DNA from: Viola odorata
Lineage: Eukaryota; Streptophyta; Magnoliopsida; Malpighiales; Violaceae
DNA length: 64,000 nucleotides
Assembly: GCA_963691705.1 (NCBI GenBank)
Contig: OY829546.1
Span: 33,016,040 to 33,080,039, forward strand
Reading direction: 5' to 3'
Notes under the pieces: generated by a model
What the model was told of the DNA's origin: nothing
The model's database searches: none
The model's input: the letters and a program-made list of their open reading frames with translations, nothing else
In this document: one piece after another, positions 32,250 to 42,939 of the stretch
How positions within the stretch are numbered: the first letter of the stretch is position 1
How the letters are laid out: every line of letters starts with the position of its first letter
Made by a program: the position numbers and the translations under genes

Positions 32250-33333
32250 TGAATGAAGTCAATTCGAAATCATTTTTCTTCAATAAGAAATAGAAATTCA
32301 ATTCAGGGAATTTTGGGGGAAAGTGGAAAGGTCAAGAAAAGTTGAATTTAAGGGAGTCCAATTTTCCTTGTATCAACCAAACGTAATAAAACTCGAAATT
32401 TCAAATTTTCGAGTCACTTTCTTTTTTAATTCCGTCAACCAAACGCTACTTTTTAGCACCGTGAATTGCCCAAAGCAAAGCAGCGCCGACTACACCGGCA
32501 ACTCCCATCAATCATCATATGAAATACGTTCAGTGTTGATCACGTAAACCATAAAAAAATGAATTTGCTAATGAAGGTTACGAGCAAGGGGAAGAAATCT
32601 ATAATACTGTAGCTATTCTTGGTCATTTTGGAAGATCAATAGGTGTGGAAATACAAGTCCCATCACGTCTGGAAACACAAGTCTTTCGTTCTTTTCTTTT
32701 CTTTTTTCTTTTTCTGCGATTTTTCCTTCAGTTCTATTCTCTAACAATCCTCTACCGATCAAACACATCCATCCCTTTTCAATCCTCATATGTTTTAGTT
32801 TTTAGTTTTCCTTCAGGTTTCAGTTTTTCTTTTTATATATATTTTTCAAGTTTTTATCCTTATTTATTATAAAGGAACTCTAATCAGGATTAAATTGTAA
32901 AATCCTACCAAGCCCGCAGCACCAACAAGATTTTCTATTACGGTATAACGATAGTCACTATGTTCACACCATAAAGTTTAATTTATCTCTATTTTTCTCT
33001 TAAATTAATATTTTTATTGTAGTATTTTTTGTCTTTATAAAATGTGGAATAGAAGAACAAAAATCAATAAACAGACTCTTTTTTACCCATTCAAATTTAT
33101 CAGTGAAAATGAAAATAAATTAAATTAAATTAATGATGTGGAAATAAATTACTATGGTCTAAAATTAAAAACCCCCTGTATAAATTCTAATTTTATATTT
33201 TCAACAATTCTATAATGTATTATTATGTATTTCTCACTATATATTATAACATTTTTATTGCAATAAATATCCACGCTCTAACTTTTTATTGACAATATTA
33301 ATAATTTTAGTATTAATAAGAGCATTAATATTA
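32250..33333. other. AT-rich intergenic DNA
   Basis: No convincing gene. A segment at 32320-32460 with AATTTCAAATTTTCGAG and CAACCAAACG could be another small MITE but I cannot find its ends. The 74- and 75-codon ORFs here are low complexity. Confidence 0.5.
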
Positions 33334-33342
33334 TAATATTAA

Positions 33343-34171
33343 GGGGAAATATTCTAAGGTCCGTGAGATATTGCCTTCCTTAAATGATAGTCTCTGATGT
33401 TTGAGACCCTAAATTTTAGTTCCTGACATTTTTATACACTTTAAACTTTAATTCTTGCCACTAAAATTTTCATCAAATTCCTAAGGGAGTAATTTTTTAA
33501 TATTAAAATATTATTAAAAATAAAAATAATATAGTAAAAATTCAAAACATTATAAAAAATGCAGAAAAATGGAGATTGATTTTCATATGATGATATATTT
33601 TAATAATTAAAATAATAATAAAAATAATAGAAAGTAAGAAATAAAAAAAATAAAAAAAATAGAAGAGAGTAAAAATATTAGATAAAAAAATCAAAAAATT
33701 AAATAAAAATATAAAAAATCATCAAAATATATAACGAATTTCAAAAATTACGAAAAAAGTTAAGTAGCTAATTCGTTAAGCCCACAAAGCTAAGTTAGCT
33801 AATTTGTTATATATTTTTATATAATTTTTAAATTTTTTATTTAATATTTTTATTTTCTCATATTTTTTAATATTTTTTATAATTTCTTACTTGCTCCTGT
33901 TTCTCTGTTATTTTAATTATTAAAAAATATTATCATAAAAAAGTCAATCTCTATTTTCTGCATTGTTTTATAATTTTTTAAATTTTTTTATAATATTTTG
34001 ATATAAAAAACTAATTTTTTAATGCTTTGTTAGGGTTTTGAACAAAAATTTCAACGCAAAGACTAAAGTTTAAAATTTATAGAAATTCTAGGGACTAAAA
34101 TTTAGAATCGCAAACGTTAGAGACTATTGTTTAAAAAAGGCAATATCTCAGGAACCTAGAACATTTTTTCC
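33343..34171. mobile_element. Foldback element (MULE-type MITE), 829 bp
   Basis: It is flanked by a perfect 9-bp duplication TAATATTAA (33334-33342 and 34172-34180). The whole element is one long imperfect palindrome centred near 33780: the two halves share GAGATATTGCCTT, GAGACTATTGTTT-like and CTAAATTTTAGT segments in inverted order. The interior is extremely AT-rich and no ORF is present. Confidence 0.88.
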
Positions 34172-34180
34172 TAATATTAA

Positions 34181-34767
34181 TGATAGGAACGATATAATCA
34201 GTACTGAAGAAATAATACTAAATTACTAATAACAAAGTTACAGTTTTAGCGTTGTTAATAGTATAGTAATTAAGACATTAGGAAAGTTTCAAAAATAGAA
34301 AATAGAAAACAAGAGAGAACTTTTTTAGGTATTTAAAACTATGTTTTTGTTTTAAAAAATTGTTCAAAAAAGATTAACAATTTCTTCTAGAAAAAATAAA
34401 CAAAAATAATACCGAACACAACCATAATTTTATGAAACTAATTAGCCCTACTATTATCTAATACTTATGGACAAAGTTCCTTTATGCTTAGTATCACAAC
34501 TAAATTGAAAAGGGAAAGGAGAGGGAAATTAGCCAAAGAAAAGAATCAAAGAGAATATATGGAAAATTGTCTAAGAACAAGGATTAGGGTGGAAAGGAAA
34601 GGAAAGGAAATGAAAGTAATTTTTTTAAAATTTCCCTTGTATGGGAAAAAAAGTGCAAGGGAATACGGGGGAAATAAATTATAATTTTTTTCTTCCGGGC
34701 CCACAAAATATTTCCTACCATAAATGGGAGGAAAAGAAAGGAATTGAAGGGAACAAAAAATTATTCC
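34181..34767. other. AT/GA-rich spacer with MITE-like sequence
   Basis: A GGAAAGGAAAGGAAA tract (34590-34612) and TTTCCCTTGTATGGG (34634-34650) resemble, in inverted orientation, sequence at about 51000-51140, on the far side of the Tat insertion. Before that insertion the two lay about 600-700 bp apart and could have been arms of one small element; this is inference. Confidence 0.35.
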
Positions 34768-35054
34768 ATTAATATCCTTGGGAAACACCATCTCCATCTG
34801 CTCATACCTCCTAATAGCTTCCAATTTCTCTTCACTCAACGAGCTTGCAAGGAACTTCCCAACTGAAGCAAGCAAGTAAAAAAAATCAACAAAAAACTAA
34901 AACCTTATTATTATAAACAAATTAAACAAGACATAAGAAAATAACATGTGATAAATCAAAATTACTTACATAGGGTATCAACAAAATCCAAGGAAAAGTT
35001 GCAGGACACATGCAGGATGACAATGGAGATGGGCTGAGGTTTCCATTTCGTAAT
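34768..35054 (-). pseudogene. Exon-like minus-strand sequence interrupted by the Tat element
   Basis: On the minus strand an exon (from 50671 and up, continuing at 35054 to 34970) ends at a donor GTAAGT. A 107-bp intron (34969-34863) ends in TTGCTTCAG, and the next exon (34862 downwards) reads in frame across the junction as GKFLASSLSEEKLEAIRRYE followed by QMEMVFPKD. The typical intron size and continuous frame support a real gene or a captured gene piece. I do not recognise the protein. The Tat element's target duplication (GTAAT) lies within the first exon, so the insertion would disrupt it. Confidence 0.45.
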
Positions 35055-35302
35055 TGATAACAATTAAGGCAACCCCAAGAGTATTGTCATCCTCATACCA
35101 ATTTAAAGGCCGGAACCCTACCCGTGTCTGCCTGGGGTCAGCCGCGGAAGGCTGATGCCCCTTAGCCGGCAAGGAACCCTGGGATGGTCGACATCAGCGG
35201 GCGGGCGGGCGGGCCGGGGGGGGGGGGGGGGTCTCACGCGTCATCTATCAACACACACGACGTTATCCCATCCCAGGACAGTCATGATGTCACTCAAGGC
35301 TA

Positions 35303-35370
35303 CCGCCCCTAACGTCACCCGGAGATATCGCCCCTGACGTCACCGGGAGGTATCGCCCCTGACGTCAATA
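35303..35370 (+). promoter_or_regulatory. Repeated TGACGTCA-type motifs in U3 of the Tat LTR
   Basis: Three CGCCCCTRACGTCA units, spaced about 25 bp, upstream of the TATA box; the 3' LTR has one. TGACGTCA is a consensus for plant bZIP (TGA/CRE-like) factors, so the array may be an enhancer. Binding is inferred only. Confidence 0.55.
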
Positions 35371-35433
35371 AAGATATCGTCATCGATGTCGTTGGGGGCG
35401 TTATTTTCCCCAAGTAACGCCTTCAGCCTAGCC

Positions 35434-35441
35434 TATAAATA
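35434..35441 (+). promoter_or_regulatory. TATA box of the Tat LTR
   Basis: TATAAATA, repeated at 50458-50465 in the 3' LTR. Confidence 0.7.
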
Positions 35442-35642
35442 CCCCACCATTTGAAACGCAAGGTAAGCCTACGATTGCTGTTGGAACCTCTGCTATTTTT
35501 GAACCGCCTTACTAACTTAAGCATCGAAGTGTCTACGCCAGAGCCCCCCTCCGGCGCTTTGCAGATACCCCCAACGTCAGCTACAGTAACCCTGAGCGGC
35601 TACAGTCCTCGTCCCGATTTTCCAGAAGTCTTAATCTTATCA

Positions 35643-35662
35643 AATTGGTGCTTTCATTGAGA
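35643..35662 (+). other. Primer binding site of the Tat element
   Basis: AATTGGTGCTTTCATTGAGA directly follows the LTR. This sequence is seen at the PBS position in several Tat-group elements; the tRNA is not assigned here. Confidence 0.7.
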
Positions 35663-35729
35663 GCTTTGGTTTATTAAGTGAGCGTCCTTAATAGCCAAGC
35701 TCCGTCTTTACAGAAAGATCAGAACGATC

Positions 35730-37047
35730 ATGGCTTCTGATTCGGAGCCCACACGACCTTCATCCTCTAACCTTCCTTATGAGACCCGTAGACGGTTATT
35801 CCCTTTTGTCACCACTGATATTTCTGTAACAACGCAGGAGATCATTCTGGAATCTTCAGATTCCCCCTTTAGATCAATAGAGGGAACACTCCCTCTGCAG
35901 ATGAGCCTCTCTCTATCCCAGATGGTGGGATCTAGTTTTTCTACCCCACCTCCGAGGGGATTCATGGTGGACGGCGCAAATAACCCCCTCGCGAGTGAAA
36001 TATCTACTCTTCGTTCTAGGTTGGACTATTTGACTGAGCTGGCGACAAGAATCACGCCTGATGTTTCTAGGTCAAATGTTCCCCCCCCCCCAAGCTATTT
36101 TCACATCCTCTATTGTCACCGAATGACCCTTATCGCCCCTACAACACGGAAATATTCTGACAGCCTTGCCTGCAACAGATATGCCAATTAACTTTGTGCA
36201 ACTTGCTTAGGGGTGAGTGGAGCCTTACGTGCCGCAAGTACCAAGAATTCCCATCCCCCAAGAGGAGCGACGGCATGATGAATACAGAGACCGTTGGGAC
36301 GGTCAACGAGAAGAAGTGGATCGAAATTTATCCCTTGAGCGTAGTGAAAGATCCAGTAGTAGAAGACACCGAACTCGTTCGCCTAGGAGTCGCAGTCGAT
36401 CTCCGAGATGACATCGTACTCCAGAACTGCGAAATCGGGGACGTCAGCCAGAGGCGTATCCTCCTCACGATACGTGGGAAATCCTCGATGACACCTCAGG
36501 TCACCCATTCACCCATCGCATAAGACATCACAGGGTCAGCCGACATGTAAAACTTCCCACGAAATCCTACGACGGTACTAGAGATCCTATTTCACACCTT
36601 AACAATGTGAAGGACTTTGTACAATTTCAAACCCATAGTGATGCAGCGTTATGTCAAATATTTGTCATGACATTGTCAGGAGTCGCCCGTCTCTAGTTTG
36701 AAGGTCTCCCTGGCGGATCTATTGACAGCTTCTCGCAACTGGAGTCTAAGTTTCGGAGCCGATTTAGTACCGCAGTCCCTATCAGGAAATCTGCCGCGGC
36801 CTTATTCGATATACATAGGAAGCCTAAAAAATCCTTGAAAGATTTCCTTAGTCATTTTGACATGGAAATGTCGTTAACGCCGGGCGTTACCGTTGATTTT
36901 TCTATAGAAGCTTTGAAGCGGAATTGCCGCTATGGGAAACTGAAAGACGCACTGTTGGTGGACCCTCCGACGACTTTGGACGCGTTAAGGCTGAAAGCCC
37001 ATAACTACGTGAGAATGGAGGAAGAAGAAAGCAGGGACAGGACTTGA
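35730..37047 (+). pseudogene. Tat Gag, frameshifted
   Basis: The frame starting MASDSEPTRPSSSNLPYETR runs to a run of C at 36081-36091, after which the Gag sequence continues in another frame (VPRIPIPQEERRHDEYRDRW, then an Arg/Ser-rich stretch RSPRSRSRSPR). The capsid core appears at about 36560-37045 (GGSIDSFSQLESKFRSRFST, KKSLKDFLSHFDMEM, TTLDALRLKAHNYVRMEE) with stops at about 36694 and 37045. A slip in the C-run is the obvious first lesion. The zinc knuckle is in the next open segment. Confidence 0.88.
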
Positions 37048-38283
37048 AACATACCACAAGACGCGCCTCTAGTCTCTAACGCTCCCGTGGCCACAACTTG
37101 TGAAGATCATTTTGTCGACGATTACGCCCAACGGAAAGATCACATTCCCAAGACCTCCAATCGGCGAAGAGGCAACCCTTCGAGGGGAAAGGCCAGCAAC
37201 TCCCCGACCCGACGACAGCGAGATCCTCCCAAGGGCCGGATTTATGACCCAAACCTTCCTTCCCTCATTTTGCCGAGGGCGGAAATCTTAGCGATTGTAG
37301 AACAACGAAATTTACCCATTCGTTACCCAGCCCCTGTTAAGCCTGGAGTAATCATGGGGGGAAGAGAAAATACCTTTTGCAAGTTTCACAAAGCTAAGGG
37401 ACACTCTACAGAGGTGTGCAGAGAATTGAAGCTGGCGATAGAACGTCTGGTAGAGGAAGGTTATCTCGGAGAATTTACCACTAAGGCAAGAGAGGAGGCC
37501 AGGAACAACCAGACCGATAGAGTGACTGACAACAGACAAGCACCTCCTCGCACTCAAGGAAGCAACACTACTTCTGCTAGGAGAGGTAGGGAGACACTCA
37601 TGGTTGATGATGACGATGTCCCTATCATTAACATCATAGCCGGAGGCGCGCCCTATCTAGACGAGCCAGAACAATTAATACCCGCGACAGGAGATAAGCG
37701 GAAGCGGGAGGGTGCGTTGATAAAAAGTGAAGCGATAAGTGCGTTAGATCGGATGGTATTGTCCTTCTCCGAGGAAGATGAGAAAGGTGTTATTTTTCCG
37801 CATAATGATGCGTTAGTGGTCACACCCGTTATCGGCAATCATGGAGTTAGGAGAACCCTCGTTGACAACGGAAGTGCGGTAAACTTATTTTCATTAGAGG
37901 CTTACAACCTCATGAAACATCCTGATGGTGAATTGTCACCCTGCAAGAAGCCGATAATTGGAGTAGATGGAGTTCCGATACTAGTTACGGGAATTACCAC
38001 TTTGCCGATGTATTTTCGAGATGATGCCTCCAAGCGGTCGGAGGAGTTGTTGTTTTTGGTCGTAGACCTAACCTTGCCCTATAACGCTATACTTGGACGT
38101 CCTTTCCTTAACCGCTTTGGAGCCGCGATATCCCAAAAGCATTTAAGGATGAAATACCCCTCATGGGATGGAGTGGTGTCCATCAAAGGCAACCAGAAGT
38201 TGACGGCTGAGTGTTACCTACTCATGACTCAGAAGAGTTGTGATAGATACGTATGCGTGACGGTAGACAACTATGCCGGTTGA
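37048..38283 (+). pseudogene. Tat Gag C-terminus and aspartic protease
   Basis: This is in frame with the preceding Gag segment after a TGA. An atypical zinc knuckle (CKFHKAKGHSTEVC) at about 37378-37420 is characteristic of Tat Gag. The protease follows with the active site VDNGSAVNLF (Asn in place of the usual Thr/Gly) at about 37862, then FLVVDLTLPYNAILGRPFLN. The frame ends at 38283, where RT is one frame away, so a frameshift separates protease from RT. Confidence 0.88.
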
Positions 38284-39930
38284 CGGGACCGACGGAGCGA
38301 GCTTCTTGGTTAGCGAAAAGCTTAACCCAATGGAAAATCTTCAGCTGACTCGGCTATTGAATAAATACAAGGGAGAATTCGCATGGAAGCCCGCAGATAT
38401 GCCAAGTATCTCGCGAGAAGTGGCGGAACACCGACTCAACCTTGACTCTAATGTCAAGCCCATCCAACAAAGACGACGCGCGTTTTCCTCGGAGAAAACT
38501 TTAGCCATCGGTAAGGAAGTATCTAAGCTCTTATATGCCGATTTCGTCCGAGAAGTTCAATACCCGACCTGGCTAGCCAACCCGATTCTTGTCCCAAAGC
38601 CCAATGGAGATTGGCGTATGTGCATCGACTTTGCCGACTTAAACGATGCCTGTCCCAAAGATTGCTACCCACTTCCTCGAATTGATCAGCTGGTCGATCA
38701 GACTGCGGGGTATGCCTATCTAAGCTCTTTAGATGCCAATTCGGGGTATCATCAAATCCCTATGGCCATTGACGATGAAGAAAAAACCACTTTCATCACC
38801 TCGAAAGCTACTTACTTTATACGGCAATGCCGTTTGGGCTAAAGAACGCGAGAGCCACCTTTCAATGAATGGCGAACAAGGTCTTTGAAAAGCAGATTGG
38901 AAGGAATGTGGAAGCGTATGTTGACGATATATTGGTCAAGAGCCGAAGTTTCCAGGGCCATTTGAACGACTTAGAGGAAGTCTTCCGCGTGATGAGAAAA
39001 TATCAAATGAAGTTGAATCCCCGTAAATGCATGTTCGCGTTTCAGACGGGAAATTTTTTGGTTTACGTGGTTAGCCGAAAAGGTATCCAGCCCAACCCCT
39101 CAAAGGTCAAAGTTATCCAAAATATGATATCTCCTCGAACCGTCAAGGAGGTACAAAGACTGACGGGGCGCGTTATTACCCTGGGCCAGTTTATCTCTAA
39201 ACAAGGTGAGAGATGCCTGCCCTTTTTCAAGGTTATACGCAAAAAAGCTCTTTTCGGATGGACAACGGAATGTAAAGAGGCGTTCATGGGCCTGAAAGCT
39301 TATTTATCGTCCAACCTAGTGCTGACAAGGCCAGAACCGGGTGATACCCTATACTTATACCTCGGTGTTGCCGACAAAGTGGTTAGTGCCATCCTCGTTC
39401 GAGACAACAACCATTTACACCACCCTGTCTATTTTGTGAGTCACGTCTTGAAAGATGTCGAGCTGCGATATGCTTGCATTGAAAAAATAGCGTTTGCACT
39501 GGTCCAAGCCACGCAGAAAATGGACAGATACTTCCAAGCCCATCCCGTTATCGTACTTACTGACCAACCGTTGAAAAGGATATTCCGGAAACCTGAGTCT
39601 TCCGGGAGAATGCTGATTTGGGCCATTGAACTCGAGCAATATGGGTTGTGGTACAAAAACCGTCCCTCTGTGAAAGCCCAGGTCCTGGCAGACTTCATAG
39701 CCGAGTGTACCTTTACAGAAGACCCGTTGACGGACCTACCGGAAGAGGAAAAAGATGACTTGGACCTCCCGTTCCCTGAAACCTACACTGACTTGTGGGT
39801 TGTTCATGTGGATGGAGCCAAGAACCAAGAATTAACCGGAGCCGGGATCTTTATGATCGGGCCATACGATATGCCATCAGAATACTGCAACCGTTATCCA
39901 ATAACGCAGCGGAATATGAGGCATTACTAG
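38273..39930 (+). pseudogene. Tat reverse transcriptase and first RNase H
   Basis: The first segment (38273-38842) has the fingers/palm motifs PNGDWRMCIDFADLNDACP and DANSGYHQIPM. Sequence then shifts frame near 38822 and passes a TGA at 38866-38868. The remainder (38869-39930) has the catalytic YVDD, the connection domain and RNase H (ADKVVSAILVRDN, HPVYFVSHVL, YACIEKIAFALVQ). The end enters the second RNase H (LWVVHVDGAKN) before another frameshift. Confidence 0.9.
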
Positions 39931-40313
39931 CCGGTCTCAGGATAGGAAGAAACTTTTCCACCAAGGCCATACACGATACGAGAATGATGGGAGACTTGCA
40001 ATTAAAAATTTGTGGAGATTCCAAACTAATAATAGACCAAGTCTTGGGACACTCTCAGGCTAGAGAGCCCATCATGGTTCAATACCTCGCTAAAGTGAAA
40101 CGCGAATTGTTGGAAATAAAGAAAAACGGCATGAGGGTCAGCTTTGAGCACATTCCCCGAGAGGATAACGCCGAAGCAGACGACCTGGCCAAACTCGCTG
40201 CAAATCCAGATGCGTCCATACCCAAGGGTGTGTGCTACCGAGAGATATCGGTTCCCTCCTTCATGGAAGAGCAAACGTCGCTTTGTGTGGAAGAAATTAA
40301 AAATGATTGGTGA
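39795..40313 (+). pseudogene. Second (archaeal-type) RNase H of the Tat element
   Basis: The beginning, WVVHVDGAKNQELTGAGIF, is in the preceding frame. After a frameshift near 39890 the domain continues with NNAAEYEALLAGLRIG, KICGDSKLIIDQVLG and HIPREDNAEADDLAKLA, covering the catalytic D-E-D-D pattern. A second RNase H after the first is diagnostic of the Tat lineage. Confidence 0.9.
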
Positions 40314-41495
40314 ATCCCTGTGATAAAATACTTGAAACATGAGGAATTACCTGCGGATAACGAAAGTGCTGAAACAAGCAGCACGATGTATATATTATGA
40401 CAGAGAGTTGATCCGGAGATATTTTTCTCACCCAGCTGCTAAGTGTATAACAGAGCAAGAGAGTCTTCATACCCTGCAAGAAATCCATGAAGGAATATGC
40501 GGTATGCACGCATCGGGCGGCACCTTAGCCGTGCAGGTCTTCAGGTCTGGATTCTACTGGCCTACTATTCAAAGAGATTGCCACAATTATGTACGGACAT
40601 GTCAAAAATGTCAGGAGTTCTCCAAAATTCCTCGACAACCCGCCACAGAGATTTCTGAGATAGTGGCTCCTTGTCCTTTCCTGAAATGGGGGATAGATAT
40701 CCTGGGCCCGTTTCCAAAGGCAAGGTCCCAACTAAAGTTTGTGGTCGTGGCAGTGGATTACTTCATGAAGTGGGCAGAAGCGGAAGCGGTAGTCAACATC
40801 ACGGCAGAGAAAATTTGGCGCTTCTTTAAGCACCAAGTCATCATGCGATTCGGTGTTCCCCGCGTGCTAGTCAGCGATAACGGGACGCAGTTCACCAGCC
40901 AGTTCTTTAAAGATCAGTGCGCGGAATTTCAAATCGAACAAAGGTTCTCTTCCGTGGCTCACTCGCAAACCAACGTTCAAGCAGAGGTGACGAATCGAAG
41001 CATTCTCAGTGGCATAAAGAAAAACTTGGAAGGATAAAAAAAATGGGCAGACGAGTTGCCGTACGTAATGTGGGCGTACCGCATGACCGTTAAAACTAGT
41101 ACGGGAGAAACGCCTTTCGCATTGGCTTTTGGCACTGAGGCCGTCACACCGGTAGAAATCGGTACTATGAGCCTGCGAGGCTGTGGGCTAACCTTGATGC
41201 GTTTCCGGAACGGCAGAAGGAAGCTCTTCTGAAAATGCTTTATTATAAGCAAAGAATGGCGCGTTATCACAATAGGCGCGTCAAAGAACGGTTGCTGAAA
41301 ATAGGTGACTTGGTACTTAGAGACAAACGAGCCGCTGGACAACGTATGTGGAAACTAAGCCCGAATTGGGATGGCCCATACCGCGTTACCCGCATTATTG
41401 GAAATGGAGCATATCACCTGGAAACACTCGACGATACTCCCTTACCTAACTCTTGAAATATAGCTCGTTTGAAACTATACCATGCTAGAGTCTAA
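40314..41495 (+). pseudogene. Tat integrase
   Basis: The segment 40339-41037 has the zinc-binding region (HEGICGMHASGG and CQKC) and the catalytic core: ID of KWGIDILGPF, D of VSDNGTQF and E of AEVTNR. A stop at 41035 and frameshifts follow. Conserved C-terminal parts are visible: WADELPYVMWAYRM, TPFALAFGTEAVTPVEI, VLRDKRAAGQRMWKLSPNWD and GPYRVTRII up to about 41495. It is not functional. Confidence 0.9.
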
Positions 41496-41589
41496 TGCAT
41501 TTTCTGCAGCTTTCATTAATCTCAGCCCTGACTTGTGCTAACGCTCGAATAGAGAATATTCTTATGTGTTCTGTGACTGATTGTGTGCA

Positions 41590-42090
41590 GATAATAAAGG
41601 GCGCCAAGAGTGAAAAGTCCTATCCTTGTGACGGCCGGTCCTGATCAGACGGCTCACTAAGTGAGGGCACGCCCTGGCGTACCTAAAAAATAGTGTTGGG
41701 AGTTAAAAGTCCTATCCTTGTGGTAACCCACTAAGACGAGGCACGTCCCGACACCCCCAAGAGTAAAAAGTCCTATCCTTGTGGTAAACTGGGCTAACAT
41801 AGACAGCTCACCAAGATGAGGCACGTCCCGACATCCCTGGGAGTGAAAAGTCCTACCCTTGTGCTGACCGTTCTCGTGGAGACGACTCGCCAAGACAAGG
41901 CACGCCCCAGGGAGATAGTAACTCCATCCTGGAAGTGAAAATCCTATCCTTCTGATAACCGGGCTAATACAGACGGCTCACTAAGTGAGGGCACGATTCC
42001 GGGATGCGAGGTCAACGCCTGAAAGTAAAAAACCTAGCCTTGTGACGGCCTGTCCTGATCCGACGGCTCACTAAGATGAGGCACTTTCCA
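41590..42090 (+). repeat. Degenerate tandem repeats 3' of the Tat integrase
   Basis: About seven units of roughly 60-100 bp, each with GAGTRAAAAGTCCTATCCTT, GTGR and CTCACTAAGATGAGGCACG. The spacing is irregular. Tandem repeats in this position are common in Tat elements. Confidence 0.85.
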
Positions 42091-42939
42091 GACCGATCGT
42101 GGAAATATGGAAATGCGAAGAATCACGAAATCCCAGCAAGTAACCAGATGGGAAATCCCTAGTGAAGATAGCTAGTGGAGAAAGCGATACGAGCGACATC
42201 AGCGACAACACGCTGAGACGGAGGCGAGGAGGCTCCTGCGGGTAATTATTGTCTATTAGTACATGTCGCTTTACTAATAACTTATAATTGAGAATGTGCA
42301 GAGACATTATTCAGATGATGAGGAGGTTGACACTCTCGTTATCGTGGCTTGGGAAACGTGATCTAAAGGACATGTGTATCATGTCTCTCTCTCTCTGGCA
42401 AATATTCCCATGGAAAGGGATACGTCGAAATCTATCTACAGGTCATCCCAAGCCATTAGTTGAGAATATCTACAACAACGTGAGTATATGCAGCGTGTCG
42501 TTGGAAGTAGCGGTCACGATCCTTCTCCTCTATGAGTTCTTATCTCTGAAAATGTGGAGCGATAGTTAAAATGCGCGTGACGAGGTCATGTCGCGATATC
42601 TGGCAAAGCATCTATCATCAATGTTGACGATTCGTTGATTGAATGACAATCATTGGCCTACTTCTACTAAGGCTGTTATCAAGATCGAGACCTATTGACG
42701 TTATCGTGGCGATAATAAGGCCACTATTGTACTAAGAGAAGTTTAAAGGGAAAGAAATAAGAAAAAAGAAATCAGCGACAAAAGAAAGGAGTTAGCCCGA
42801 TATATGATTGTTCAAAAAGGCCCTCGAAGGGTTACAAAACACAAAAGTTTGAAGTATCAAAGCTCTGATAGCTAAAACCAAAAGGGGTAGATTCCCGATA
42901 TTCACAAAAGGGAGCAACAACGCCTAGTGTGTGCCGGTC
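42091..42939. other. Tat 3' non-coding spacer
   Basis: No convincing ORF on either strand; a 93-codon plus-strand ORF at 42288-42569 lacks recognisable features. It could include the terminator of antisense gene A, which ends at 42940. Confidence 0.5.

Larger units (their letters stand above)
35055..35642 (+). repeat. 5' LTR of the Tat element, 588 bp
   Basis: It matches the 3' LTR but has an extra GC-rich run ((GCGG)n then poly-G at 35198-35231) and two more copies of a roughly 25-bp unit holding CGCCCCTGACGTCAC (35303-35370). TATAAATA is at 35434-35441. Confidence 0.93.

Noticed and set aside
35198..35231. (GCGG)n and poly-G tract as a G-quadruplex regulatory element
   Set aside because: Absent from the 3' LTR and in a position prone to assembly or sequencing error; not enough to claim a function.
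38273..38283. Programmed frameshift between Tat protease and RT
   Set aside because: No slippery site or structure is evident and many other frameshifts occur in this copy; random decay is simpler.
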